In this document: positions 1 to 8,621 of the stretch, piece after piece
Layout: each line of letters starts with the position of its first letter
Numbering within the stretch: position 1 is the first letter of the stretch
From: Lentisphaerota bacterium
GTDB lineage: Bacteria > Verrucomicrobiota > Lentisphaeria > Oligosphaerales > JABHEG01
Length of the DNA stretch: 64,000 nt
Reading direction: 5' to 3'
Assembly: GCA_018676675.1 (NCBI GenBank)
Contig: JABHEG010000373.1
Coordinates: forward strand, 1 to 64,000
Position numbers and translations under genes: made by a program
The notes under the pieces: model-generated
What the model was told of the DNA's origin: nothing
The model's database searches: none
Seen by the model: the letters and a program-made list of their open reading frames with translations, nothing else

Positions 1-1
1 G

Positions 2-91
2 GAAAAGAGCGAAAAGCTGGAAAAAGCAGAGATCGCACGCAACTATAGTGCGCCAGACGAGCGTGGTATCGACAAGGAGAAGTTCCTATGA
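2..91 (+). CDS. C-terminal tail of an upstream reading frame, probably the N-terminal half of the PilM-like protein
   Basis: A frame open from the left window edge ends with TGA at 89-91, overlapping the ATG of the next frame by four bases (ATGA). Its 29 visible residues are charged and helical in style (KLEKAEIARNYSAPDERGI), more protein-like than the same stretch in the downstream frame. The downstream protein appears to begin in the middle of a PilM-type actin-like fold, so this frame may hold the missing first half. It could equally be a separate, translationally coupled gene. The window edge prevents a decision. Confidence 0.4.
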   Translation, partial: EKSEKLEKAEIARNYSAPDERGIDKEKFL

Positions 92-1494
92 CCACGCGGC
101 AAGCAGGTTACGGAATCCAACCGAATTCTGCGCTCGAAGAGACCGTTGCGACCGCCTATATCGCCGCCAGGGTGGATATCCAGAAAGCCCGTCTGGCTTT
201 TGAGCAGGCCGGTTACCCCCTCGCCGGCCTGACATTCCCCGTCTTTGCGGCAGAGAACCTCTTCGGTCCCGCCGGAGCCAAACCGGCCGGCTCCTCATTC
301 GGCATCGTCCACATCGCGGATGACCACTCGCGCATCACCCTCTTCGAACGCGGTCGCCTGGTGCTCACCCGCAGCGTACGCTCCGGAATCACGACATTGG
401 TTGACGCTCTGAGCGAAGATCCCTCCGCCCCGCTCAGCCCGGATCAAGCTCGGTCCGCGCTGCTCAGCGTCGTCTCAGAAACCGATGGCGACGCCCCCTC
501 GGTGCCTGCGCCCTGTGGGCGTGACGAGGTCCTGTCGCTGCTCCGCCCCGCGTTGCAGCGTCTGGCCCGACAGGTCGAGCGAACGCTTGCGTTCTACTCT
601 GTGGAGTCCCAAACGCCGCGTGTCGAGCATCTCTACGTCACCGGAGTCCTCGCCCCGTGTCACGATATCACCGCCTACGTCGCAGAGCAGATCAACGCAA
701 CAGTCCACCCCCTGGAGCCCTTCGAGCAGCTCGATCTGGCGCCTGGAGTCCAGGCGCCACCGGAACTTCAAGAGCGGACAGCCTACGCCTTGCCATTGGG
801 GTTGGCTCTGTCCCAATGGGAGCGGACGCCGAATCTCCTGTACACCCATCAGGACCGCGAGAAACATGAATACCGGAAACGATTCCAGAAGTGCTGCTTT
901 CTTGTCTTCCTGCTACTCCTGGCGGCAGCGGCAGCGGTTGATCACTGGCAACGTGGACTGGCAGAAAAGCGACACGCATACCTCACCAGCATCCTGAGTC
1001 AGTTGGCCGACACAGACGAACCGATTACAAACGACCGGATCGAGGCGATGTTGACAATGGCCAGGCAGGAACTCGACACGAGGAAGCGTGTGGCAAAGCG
1101 CAGCCTCGCCCTCGCGGTCTTCGCCGAGCTGTCACAGAAGACTCCTGAGCATGTCAGGCTCCTCACCGCGGTACTTGACCTCGGCCACCCTCCACTTCCC
1201 ACCACCACACCCGGGAGTGCCGCCGCCGGCCCGTCGCCTGCGAACGGCAAAGAGCCGGCTCCGCCGACGCTGGTTCTCACCGGGTATGTGACCGGACAGA
1301 GCGAACTGCTCGAATCACGCTTAGTCCAATACATCATCGGACTGGAAAACTCCCCGCTCCTGAACCAGCTCTCCCTGAAGACCAGCCAGACGGAGTCTTA
1401 CACGAGCGGCGATGTGCTCTATTTCTCCCTTCGAGCGGGTATCGCCGCCCCAAGGCCCCAGGGCGACACGCAAAGCGCGGGCGCGGGGAAGTGA
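88..1494 (+). CDS. PilM-PilN (GspL/MshI)-like pilus or secretion assembly protein
   Basis: Inner-membrane assembly component linking the cytoplasmic ATPase to the periplasmic part of a type IV pilus or type II secretion machine. Residues 1-260 resemble the second half of the PilM actin-like fold (QAGYPLAGLTFPVFAAENL, then a strand-rich FGIVHIADDHSRITLF region). One membrane helix follows at about residues 269-287, then a coiled-coil and small alpha/beta domain like PilN, so it reads as a PilM-PilN fusion, as in GspL. The ATG overlaps the preceding stop; no in-frame start lies between it and a TAG at 46-48. The PilM N-terminal half seems to be missing from this frame, which suggests a split gene or a frameshift at 88-91. 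It is followed by PilO-, PilP- and secretin-like genes. Confidence 0.7.
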   Translation: MTTRQAGYGIQPNSALEETVATAYIAARVDIQKARLAFEQAGYPLAGLTFPVFAAENLFGPAGAKPAGSSFGIVHIADDHSRITLFERGRLVLTRSVRSGITTLVDALSEDPSAPLSPDQARSALLSVVSETDGDAPSVPAPCGRDEVLSLLRPALQRLARQVERTLAFYSVESQTPRVEHLYVTGVLAPCHDITAYVAEQINATVHPLEPFEQLDLAPGVQAPPELQERTAYALPLGLALSQWERTPNLLYTHQDREKHEYRKRFQKCCFLVFLLLLAAAAAVDHWQRGLAEKRHAYLTSILSQLADTDEPITNDRIEAMLTMARQELDTRKRVAKRSLALAVFAELSQKTPEHVRLLTAVLDLGHPPLPTTTPGSAAAGPSPANGKEPAPPTLVLTGYVTGQSELLESRLVQYIIGLENSPLLNQLSLKTSQTESYTSGDVLYFSLRAGIAAPRPQGDTQSAGAGK

Positions 1495-1530
1495 CCCGCG
1501 CCCACCGAGCCGTCGCCGGATAGAAAGGAC

Positions 1531-2079
1531 ATGGACCGAACAACGATGGCTTCTGCGGAAAACACAAACCGACAACGACTCCCTGCCGCACTGGTGATGG
1601 TGTATGTCTGCATCGTGTTGGCCTTCTGCGCGGCTCGGGTGTATCCCGCGTTCAGACGTCGCCATCAGATCGACAGAGACATCCGGAAGACGGCTCTGGA
1701 ACTGGAAGAGCAGAAACTCCTGCTGCCCGCCTATGCGACACTCCTGCCCCTGACGGCGAGCCGCCCGAAGGAAGGGAGATCGCCCTTCCTCGGACGACTT
1801 CCCTACACAGAAATTCCCTCATCGCAAACGCAGCTCAGACAGCTGGGAGAAACCGCCGGGCTGCGGACCCTGGCCATCGCTCCCCGAGCGGAGTCCCTGG
1901 TCAGCGGCGCCAAGCACATTGAGATGGAGTGGCGCCTGGAGGGAGACATAAAGGACCTGCAGGGAGTTCTGGCCGGTCTCGCTGACCTCGACTATGTCGA
2001 ACACGTGGGACGGGTTCGGATTCAGCAGTCCGAGCACGATATTCAGTACCACTTGAGCATCTGGCTCGCGCTGCAATGA
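1531..2079 (+). CDS. PilO/GspM (MshJ)-like inner-membrane assembly protein
   Basis: A 182-residue bitopic protein with a short cytoplasmic N-terminus, one membrane helix at about residues 20-38, a coiled coil (DIRKTALELEEQKLLLPAY) and a C-terminal domain with the beta-alpha-beta character of the PilO ferredoxin-like fold. That is the PilO/GspM plan; these proteins dimerise with PilN in the periplasm. The start at 1531 has an AAAGGA ribosome site seven bases upstream; a second in-frame ATG at 1546 is less well placed. Sequence identity to PilO is low, as usual in this family, so the call rests mainly on topology and position between PilM-N and PilP. Confidence 0.65.
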   Translation: MDRTTMASAENTNRQRLPAALVMVYVCIVLAFCAARVYPAFRRRHQIDRDIRKTALELEEQKLLLPAYATLLPLTASRPKEGRSPFLGRLPYTEIPSSQTQLRQLGETAGLRTLAIAPRAESLVSGAKHIEMEWRLEGDIKDLQGVLAGLADLDYVEHVGRVRIQQSEHDIQYHLSIWLALQ

Positions 2080-2124
2080 GCAGGCGCCAGCCTTGAGGAC
2101 GACAGAAGACAGCTGGAGTAGGAC

Positions 2125-2676
2125 GTGTCGAAACGTGAGCAATTCCTCCTGATCGGAGCCTGCGCGGCAGCACTCTACGGCCTCTACGCCACGCTGGTTC
2201 CGCCCTCGGCAGGAGGCCATTCTGTCACCGACCAGGCGCACTTGGCGCAGCTCAAGGCGTTTACTGCCGACGTCGATCTCCAGGTCACGATCCGGAAGCC
2301 TACTCGATTCGAAGAGATGCTTCTCAAGCTCAGCGCAACCCGATGGGAGAAGGACCCCTTCCACCACGGACGCCTTCCTGGGGAAGATGTCACGGAGCCG
2401 GACGAAACGACCGCGACAGCCGCCGAGCCCCCGCCCCTCACAGAGCCAGTTCAACCGCAAATCAAAGTGACCTACTCCGGGTACCTGGCCGCAGGACCCC
2501 GAAGACTGGCAATTGTCAATGGCGTCCAATACGCCGAGGGAGAGAACCTGCTCACCGCTCCGTTCGCCGTGGAGAAGATCACGCCGGAGATGCTGACGCT
2601 GCTCAACCAGGCCGGAGATGTACGACTCGAGATCCCTTTGGAGAGTGATCGAGACTCGACTGTACGTAGAGAGTGA
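2125..2676 (+). CDS. PilP/GspC (MshK)-like periplasmic linker protein
   Basis: A 183-residue protein starting at GTG 2125, with GGAGTAGG a few bases upstream. An N-terminal hydrophobic helix (residues 7-22) anchors it, followed by a helical stretch, a Pro/Glu-rich linker (about residues 90-110), and a compact beta domain (KVTYSGYLAAGPRRLAIVNG... EKITPEMLTLL) typical of the PilP/GspC homology region that contacts the secretin N0 domain. The stop codon overlaps the GTG of the secretin gene (GTGA), suggesting translational coupling. Family membership is inferred from domain style and gene order. Confidence 0.65.
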   Translation: MSKREQFLLIGACAAALYGLYATLVPPSAGGHSVTDQAHLAQLKAFTADVDLQVTIRKPTRFEEMLLKLSATRWEKDPFHHGRLPGEDVTEPDETTATAAEPPPLTEPVQPQIKVTYSGYLAAGPRRLAIVNGVQYAEGENLLTAPFAVEKITPEMLTLLNQAGDVRLEIPLESDRDSTVRRE

Positions 2677-4472
2677 GTGGAGACAACCACGTGCGGCAGA
2701 ATATGACAAACCAAACGGCAAAGCTCAGGTCGCCCTGTTCGCTCAAGAACCTGCGGGGGGTGACCGGGGGACTCCTCCTGCCGGCCCTGCTCATGGTCAG
2801 CGGCTGTGCGACCCGGAAGCAGGACTCGGTCCGGGACTCAGTGGTCGACGGGTGGCGGCGCACGGCGGAGGCGCCTGCCTCCCTCCCGCGCGGGCCGAGC
2901 GTCCGCCCGGCGGCCCCCCTTCCTCAGCCGGGAGTCCCGACGCTCCCCGAGCCTCAACCTGAACCGACGCCGGGCAATGCAAACGGATGCCCGTTGCCAA
3001 CCACACCAATTTCCCTGGCTCTGCACAATGTCGACGTGCCAACGTTGGTGGAGGCAATGGGAAAACTCGTCGACCTCGTGGTCCTGGCCAGAAGAGACGC
3101 GAGTGAGGAGGACGACGTAGACCAGCCCAACGGCATCGTCAGCGTCAGTGCTGACAACATCCCCTGGGACGAGCTCTTCCTGGGCTTCCTTAAGACACAT
3201 GGCCTGCGACACGAATGGACTGGGGAGAAGCTCATCCGAGTCATGACCCTTGAGGAGATGAAGCGGGACTCTGACCTGGAGACCTTCGAACGCGAACTGG
3301 CCCAACGCAAAGCAGACTGGGCCAAAGCGCGCCAACCCCTGCAGACCCACGTGATACAGACTCACTACCTGAATGTGGGCACGGCTGAGGACGCAGCGGA
3401 GCTTCAGAAGACCCTGACCGAACTTCTGACGCCGAATCCCATCGCCCTGCTTGAAGGCGGGATGGCGGGACCAGCCTCAAAGCTGGGGATGGTGACCGTT
3501 GACGCCCGCAATGGTCTGGTCATCCTCCGCGCCGCTCCCGACGATGCCGGTGCCATCCGGGAAGTCATCAACACCCTCGACCAACCGCCATGTCAGGTAC
3601 TGATCCGAGCCCACATCGTGGAAACGAGCCGCGATACGGCCCGCAAGCTCGGCGTGCAATGGGGAGGACTGCTGGAGATGGGCGAAAGCTGGCTGACCCC
3701 CGGAGCCAATGCGGGGGACATTCTGGGGTCGGGGATCGACACGGCCATTGCCCCGACCGCAGGCCAGGCGGCCAACTTCCCCGCCAACTTGGGAGTGGGA
3801 GCCACCCCATCCGCACTGACGTTGGGATTGGCCACGCAAAGCGTCGGACACTATATCCTGAACGTCCAACTGTCGGCGCTTGAGGAAGATGGAGAGCTGA
3901 CCATCATCTCCGAGCCCAAGATCACGACCATAGACAATCAGACCGCCTTCATCGAGAGCGGGAGGGAGGTCCCGTACCAGGTCGTGACCGGAGTTGGTAC
4001 CGATCGTGACACAACCACTGAGTGGAAGAAGGCCGTTCTGCGGCTGGAGGTCACCCCAAAGGTCATTGACAACACCGCTTTGACGCTGAAGATCTCAACG
4101 AATAAGGACGAGCTGGATTTCAGTCGGGCAACAGACGCCAACCCGAACCCAATCGTGATTACCAAACGGGCCGAAACGAATGTGACCATCGCGAACGGCG
4201 CCACGACGATAATCGGAGGACTGGTAAAGCACTCGACCGATGGCGCAAATACCGGTGTTCCATGGCTGATGGACGTGCCCTTCCTCGGTCGCCTGTTCGG
4301 CTCGCAGAGCCGGAGCACAAGCGATGAGGAGATCCTGATATTCATCACCCCGATTATCCTGGGACCGGGCGAGAACACTGCTCAGGACCGCAGCCAAGGC
4401 GCCCGGGGCTCTTCTGCCCTACAGCCCGCAACGCCCGTTGGGACCGACCAACCGGAAGGAGACCTCAAGTGA
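2673..4472 (+). CDS. Secretin (PilQ/GspD/MshL family), predicted lipoprotein
   Basis: Outer-membrane channel of the pilus/secretion machine. A lipoprotein-type signal ends in the lipobox LMVSGC; a Pro-rich linker follows, then the N0 domain (ISLALHNVDVPTLVEAMGKL, about residues 110-195), an N1-type domain (THYLNVGTAEDAAELQKTL ... GLVILRAAPDDAGAI), and the C-terminal secretin domain from about residue 300 with VPYQVVTG and the closing GVPWLMDVPFLGRLFG and EEILIFITP elements. Two starts are possible: GTG 2673, overlapping the previous stop as GTGA, and ATG 2703, which gives a shorter, more usual signal peptide. The C-terminus ends in a low-complexity tail. The stop overlaps the next gene's GTG. 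Confidence 0.9.
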   Translation: MSGDNHVRQNMTNQTAKLRSPCSLKNLRGVTGGLLLPALLMVSGCATRKQDSVRDSVVDGWRRTAEAPASLPRGPSVRPAAPLPQPGVPTLPEPQPEPTPGNANGCPLPTTPISLALHNVDVPTLVEAMGKLVDLVVLARRDASEEDDVDQPNGIVSVSADNIPWDELFLGFLKTHGLRHEWTGEKLIRVMTLEEMKRDSDLETFERELAQRKADWAKARQPLQTHVIQTHYLNVGTAEDAAELQKTLTELLTPNPIALLEGGMAGPASKLGMVTVDARNGLVILRAAPDDAGAIREVINTLDQPPCQVLIRAHIVETSRDTARKLGVQWGGLLEMGESWLTPGANAGDILGSGIDTAIAPTAGQAANFPANLGVGATPSALTLGLATQSVGHYILNVQLSALEEDGELTIISEPKITTIDNQTAFIESGREVPYQVVTGVGTDRDTTTEWKKAVLRLEVTPKVIDNTALTLKISTNKDELDFSRATDANPNPIVITKRAETNVTIANGATTIIGGLVKHSTDGANTGVPWLMDVPFLGRLFGSQSRSTSDEEILIFITPIILGPGENTAQDRSQGARGSSALQPATPVGTDQPEGDLK

Positions 4473-6172
4473 GCGTTCGGAAGCGTCTGGGAGATATGCT
4501 GATCGAGGCGGAGTTCCTGAACCAGGAACAGCTCGACAGGGCGCTTGAAGACAAGGGCCGGACGGGCCTCAAGCTCGGCCAGTTCCTGATCCGTGAGGGG
4601 ATTGTCCGCGAGGAACAGATCGTCGATGCCCTAGGCGAACAACTGGGGCTCCAACGCTACTTCCCGGACAAGTTCCCAATCGACGTCGGCCTGACCAGCG
4701 TCATCCCCGCTGACGTCGCCCGCAAGTACGAAGTAGCCCCTCTGCAGAGGAAAGCACACGTCCTGATGATCGCGATGGCGGACCCCACGGATATCAACGC
4801 ACTTGATGCGATTGAGGAGTTCACCAACTGCGAGGCGGAACCGGTCATCTGCATGGAAAGTGAGATGAACGAACTGCTCAGCAGCCTCTACGGCGTGAGC
4901 AGCGGCGAACAGGAAGACGCCTTGGATCTGGAACATATGGAGTTCGGAACCGATGTGGACGATGCCCCGCAGAGCGATGATGCCGGGGTAGACTCCCTGG
5001 TCGACCTGGCCGAAGGCGCGCCGGTTGTGCGCATGGTCAACTGGGTGATCGCTCAAGCTGTCCGCGAGGGTGCGAGCGACATACACATCAGCCCTGAACG
5101 CCACTACATCCAGTTGCGCTTCCGGGTCGATGGCCGCCTGAGAGAGATGCCCGCGCCCCCCAAACGGATGGGCCTGTCCATCGTGTCCCGCGTCAAGATC
5201 CTCTCCGGGATGGATATCTCGATTACACGCGTCCCTCAGGATGGCCGATTTACAGTCAAGGTCGACGGCCGAGAGATCAACATCCGGGCATCAGCCATGC
5301 CCACCGTCAACGGCGAGAATATTGTCCTCCGACTTCTGGACATGAGTGCGGCCTTCTACTCTCTCGACACGCTGGGGATCTGTGACAAGGACCGACAGCG
5401 CCTTGAGGCGATGATTGCCAAACCATATGGGATGATCCTCAGCACAGGCCCGACGGGAAGCGGGAAGACGACGACGCTCTACTCCATCCTTCGCAAGCTC
5501 AACCAACCCGATGTCAATATCATCACCGTGGAAGATCCGGTGGAATACCGCCTGGAGAAAATCAGGCAGGTGCAGCTGAATTCCCGAGCCGGCATGACGT
5601 TCGCAAGTGGTCTTCGAGCCATCCTGCGGCAGGATCCCGACGTGATCATGGTCGGGGAGATCCGCGATGCGGAGACCGCAACTATCGCCGTGCAGGCTGC
5701 TCTCACCGGCCACCGCGTATTGAGCACGGTCCACACAAACAACGCCGCCGGGGTCATCACTCGGCTCATTGACATGGGGGTCGAACCGGTGCTGGTGGCC
5801 TCCGTGCTTCTGGTCGCTGTGGCTCAACGCCTCGTGCGCCGGGTCTGCCCGCACTGTCGGGAGCAGTACACGCCTCCTCCTGAGAAGCTGGCGTTCTGGG
5901 GCTTGAGTGCGAGTGACGGAGGAGAGTTCTACAAGAGCGTCGGCTGCCACCTCTGCATGCATACCGGCTATCGCGGACGTGTCGGCGTGTACGAGGTACT
6001 GGTTATCGATGGTCTGATTCAGGAGCTGATACTGAAGCGTCAGTCAACTCACGAGATCGCCCAGGCAGCCCAGGAATCAGGCGGCCTGCGAAATCTGAAA
6101 GAGGACGCACTCGACAAAGCCCGGAGGGGAATTACCACCCTGGACGAAGCGGCAACGGTCGTCATTGCGTGA
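4469..6172 (+). CDS. Pilus/secretion assembly ATPase (PilB/GspE/MshE family)
   Basis: Cytoplasmic hexameric ATPase that drives pilin assembly. GTG 4469 is preceded by an ideal AAGGAGA and overlaps the secretin stop. Residues 6-29 and 35-58 form two RLG...ALxxQ-like motifs, the MshEN arrangement that binds cyclic di-GMP in MshE; in the first copy the central Gly is Glu and the last Gln is Lys. The ATPase core has Walker A GPTGSGKTTT (about 327-336), Walker B DPDVIMVGEIRD, the His box TGHRVLSTVHTNNA and a tetracysteine zinc site (CPHC ... CHLC). The 567-residue length is normal for assembly ATPases. It is followed by the platform protein. Confidence 0.95.
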   Translation: MSVRKRLGDMLIEAEFLNQEQLDRALEDKGRTGLKLGQFLIREGIVREEQIVDALGEQLGLQRYFPDKFPIDVGLTSVIPADVARKYEVAPLQRKAHVLMIAMADPTDINALDAIEEFTNCEAEPVICMESEMNELLSSLYGVSSGEQEDALDLEHMEFGTDVDDAPQSDDAGVDSLVDLAEGAPVVRMVNWVIAQAVREGASDIHISPERHYIQLRFRVDGRLREMPAPPKRMGLSIVSRVKILSGMDISITRVPQDGRFTVKVDGREINIRASAMPTVNGENIVLRLLDMSAAFYSLDTLGICDKDRQRLEAMIAKPYGMILSTGPTGSGKTTTLYSILRKLNQPDVNIITVEDPVEYRLEKIRQVQLNSRAGMTFASGLRAILRQDPDVIMVGEIRDAETATIAVQAALTGHRVLSTVHTNNAAGVITRLIDMGVEPVLVASVLLVAVAQRLVRRVCPHCREQYTPPPEKLAFWGLSASDGGEFYKSVGCHLCMHTGYRGRVGVYEVLVIDGLIQELILKRQSTHEIAQAAQESGGLRNLKEDALDKARRGITTLDEAATVVIA

Positions 6173-6176
6173 GCCC

Positions 6177-7394
6177 ATGGAATTCGCGTACACAGCACTG
6201 GATCAGAAGGGCGCCACCGTCTCGGGCAGCCTGAGCGCGGAGACGGAAGCGGCGGCAAATGAGCAACTCGCAAGCCGCGGGCTGATCCCCCTTTCGGTCA
6301 CACCCCATGCTTCCGCGACCGGCAACAGCGGTCTCCGTGCCCTCCAGCTACGACTGACTCGCGTCAAAGCTCCTGAATTGATCATCTTCACTAAGCAGTT
6401 CGCCACCATGCTGCGCGCCGGCGTTCCCATGCTTCGGATCGTTGAGATTCTCGAGAGCCAGACGGAGAATATCCGGCTCAGGGCTACCGTCCACAGCATC
6501 GGCGAGGATGTTCGGCAGGGCACAAGACTCCATGCGGCTTTCGAGAAACACCCGGCGGCGTTTTCAGCCCTCTATTGCAGCATGATTGAGGCTGGCGAGA
6601 CCAGCGGTTCGCTCCCGGAGGTCCTCGATCGGCTGACCTACATCGTCGACCATGAACACCGGGTGCGTGCCGACGTGCGCAATGCCCTCCAGTACCCCCT
6701 CACCGTGGTCGTCGCCCTGGGCATCGCCTTTGTCGTGCTCCTCACGTTTGTCGTCCCCAAGTTCGCGAGGCTTTTCACCCAGGCCGGGCTTGTGCTCCCG
6801 CTGCCGACCCGCATATGTTTGTTCCTGAGCGGCCTCATCGTGCACCACTGGTTTCTCTGCATCCTTGCCGCTGCCGGCTTGTGCGCAGCCGTTGTCGCCT
6901 ACTCAAAGACAAAGCGAGGCAGAGTCTTCTGCGACGCCCTCCCGATGCGATTGCCAGTGATTGGACCGGTCCTGCGCAAAGCGGCAATCGCCCGATTCGC
7001 CAGCATCTTCGCCATCCTGCAAGCCAGTGGAGTCCCCATCCTCGAATCCATCCGGGTGCTCTGCGGAACAGTGGGTAATGCCGCAATATCCGAGCAACTG
7101 GAAGACGCAACGCGACTCTTTGAGGAGGGCCGCGGGATCGCGGAACCGCTCGCGACCGTCACCTTCTTCACCCCGATGCTCATCAATATGGTCGCGGTCG
7201 GAGAAGAATCCGGAAACCTGGAGGAAATGCTCAAAGAAGTGGCCACCCATTACGACGTGGAGGTGGAATACGCCATCAAGAAACTCACGGGCGCCATTGC
7301 CCCAATGCTGACCGTTGGCCTCGCCTTCATTGTCGGGTTCTTCGCCCTGGCCATCTACCTCCCCATGTGGGACCTCGCAAAGTTGATCAAATGA
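6177..7394 (+). CDS. Inner-membrane platform protein (PilC/GspF/MshG family)
   Basis: Polytopic platform on which the assembly ATPase acts. It has the classic opening MEFAYTALDQKGATVSGSL, two T2SSF repeats (FTKQFATMLRAGVPMLRIVEI and RFASIFAILQASGVPILESIRVL), each followed by membrane helices, and a C-terminal helix pair near the end (PMLTVGLAFIVGFFALAIYL). The ATG at 6177 gives the canonical N-terminus; an upstream in-frame TTG at 6165 overlaps the ATPase gene and is less likely. About 405 residues, normal for the family. It ends the first block of the pilus locus; a 299-base gap with a probable promoter follows. Confidence 0.93.
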   Translation: MEFAYTALDQKGATVSGSLSAETEAAANEQLASRGLIPLSVTPHASATGNSGLRALQLRLTRVKAPELIIFTKQFATMLRAGVPMLRIVEILESQTENIRLRATVHSIGEDVRQGTRLHAAFEKHPAAFSALYCSMIEAGETSGSLPEVLDRLTYIVDHEHRVRADVRNALQYPLTVVVALGIAFVVLLTFVVPKFARLFTQAGLVLPLPTRICLFLSGLIVHHWFLCILAAAGLCAAVVAYSKTKRGRVFCDALPMRLPVIGPVLRKAAIARFASIFAILQASGVPILESIRVLCGTVGNAAISEQLEDATRLFEEGRGIAEPLATVTFFTPMLINMVAVGEESGNLEEMLKEVATHYDVEVEYAIKKLTGAIAPMLTVGLAFIVGFFALAIYLPMWDLAKLIK

Positions 7395-7433
7395 GCAATA
7401 GACCAGACGGTAGGTCGTCTACGCGCAGGGGAT

Positions 7434-7449
7434 TGGCACGGCAGATGCT
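7434..7449 (+). promoter_or_regulatory. Candidate sigma-54 (-24/-12) promoter for the major pilin gene
   Basis: TGGCACG-GCAG-ATGC-T matches the sigma-54 consensus TGGCACG-N4-TTGC at every position but one, with the GG and GC doublets at the required spacing. It lies in the 299-base gap upstream of the pilin gene (ATG 7694), so the leader would be about 235 bases. Pilin genes are sigma-54 controlled in several bacteria. The rest of the gap (7450-7680) shows no ORF or obvious hairpin. Confidence 0.55.
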
Positions 7450-7693
7450 ATAACCGGGGATAACGACCGGCTGATACCACTCGGAGCCAGTTAACAGGAA
7501 CACAAGTGTAAACATGTATGTCATAGTTGAGGCAGGAAAGTAGTGAAAGCACAGGCTCAGAGGAGGACGTCCAATCAAGGGGAAGTGAACAGGACACGAG
7601 AATGACAGCGATTCGCGAAGTACATTAGAACGGTTAGCAGACGCTCGGAACGAACAGGTCGCCCGAAACGGAACCTAGTGAGGAGAAACACAG

Positions 7694-8086
7694 ATGAAGC
7701 GAGTTATCAAGAAGCAAGCGTTCACCTTGGTCGAGATTATCGCCGTGCTGGTTATCATCGGCATCATGGCGGCAGTTGCGGCTCCCAAATTTGTCAGCAT
7801 GGCGGCAGAAGCTCGCAACAAGGCCGCGCTGGCCGGTGTGGCCGAGGCTAAGGCCTCGTTGGCAGTGGCCTATGCGAAGGCGTACCTCAGCAATTCAGGC
7901 CAACCCACTCGGGCACAGGTCTACACAGCCTCCGGCATGGCGGCCGGCGATGTCACCTTCGGGGACGTTGTGGTAACGCTTGCTGACCATGCCAACGGTG
8001 ACGACGTCACCGTCACCACCAAATCAGTGTCCGGCACAGCCGTGGGCACCCCTGTTGCCTCTACGTGGGAACTGCCAAGCAATTAG
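7694..8086 (+). CDS. Major type IV pilin / pseudopilin, MshA- or GspG-like
   Basis: A 130-residue prepilin. A short positive leader (MKRVIKKQA) precedes the hydrophobic helix FTLVEIIAVLVIIGIMAAVAAP with the conserved Glu at +5, then a helix extension (KFVSMAAEARNKAALAGVAEAKASLAVAYAKAYL) whose pattern recalls MshA, and a small beta-rich head without cysteines. Cleavage would be Ala|Phe rather than the usual Gly|Phe. A GAGGAG ribosome site lies about nine bases upstream. It has its own probable sigma-54 promoter and is followed by a strong hairpin, so it is likely expressed above the downstream minor pilins. No prepilin peptidase gene is in the window. Confidence 0.88.
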   Translation: MKRVIKKQAFTLVEIIAVLVIIGIMAAVAAPKFVSMAAEARNKAALAGVAEAKASLAVAYAKAYLSNSGQPTRAQVYTASGMAAGDVTFGDVVVTLADHANGDDVTVTTKSVSGTAVGTPVASTWELPSN

Positions 8087-8140
8087 TGATGTCGGCAGTA
8101 CCACGCAACCCGGCAGACATGACGGGCACGTGGATTTCAG

Positions 8141-8176
8141 AAGGGCTGGACACAGAAACGTGTCCAGCCCTTTCTG
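8141..8176 (+). terminator. Hairpin after the major pilin gene (terminator or attenuator)
   Basis: A perfect 13-base-pair inverted repeat (arms 8141-8153 and 8160-8172, loop AGAAAC) lies 54 bases after the pilin stop; the U-tract is short (TTTCT). It is likely to stop most transcripts or protect the 3' end, with read-through into the minor pseudopilin genes that begin at 8196. Confidence 0.75.
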
Positions 8177-8195
8177 CTCCAGGAGATGCTCAGTG

Positions 8196-8621
8196 ATGAA
8201 ACGAGCAACCGCAGCATTCACATTGGTAGAGGCCATTGCCGTATTGCTCTTGATCGGTGTACTGACAGCGGTGGCCGTATCACGTCTGCAGGATACGGGT
8301 GCCAATGCAGTTGCCGAAGCAGACATCCTCGAGGCTCACCTCCGACACGCCCAGCAACTCGCGATGGCCGATGACACCGCAACCTGGGGCTTGAGTGTCG
8401 CGTCAGGATCCTACACGCTCCTCAAAGATGGAGCCGCTGCCGCCAGAGCCCTGCCTGGAGAAGCATCCTCGACGCACACACTCGACAATACCAGCGTGAC
8501 CTCGGGAGCGGGAACTGTGACATTTGACAACCTTGGGAGCCCTGGCACGGCCACGCTCACAATCATTGTGGGGAACACCCACACGGTCACCATCACCAGG
8601 AATACCGGCTACATACCGTGA
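8196..8621 (+). CDS. Minor pseudopilin, MshC/GspH-like
   Basis: A 141-residue pseudopilin: leader MKRATAA, then FTLVEAIAVLLLIGVLTAVAV, followed by a helix and a GspH/FimT-style beta domain (WGLSVASGSYTLLKDGAAA). The ATG at 8196 has AGGAG 12 bases upstream; longer in-frame extensions run through the upstream hairpin and are not credible. Predicted cleavage is Ala|Phe. The stop TGA overlaps the GTG of the next pseudopilin gene, so the two are translationally coupled. A minor pilin of this type is expected to help start pilus assembly. Confidence 0.82.
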   Translation: MKRATAAFTLVEAIAVLLLIGVLTAVAVSRLQDTGANAVAEADILEAHLRHAQQLAMADDTATWGLSVASGSYTLLKDGAAAARALPGEASSTHTLDNTSVTSGAGTVTFDNLGSPGTATLTIIVGNTHTVTITRNTGYIP

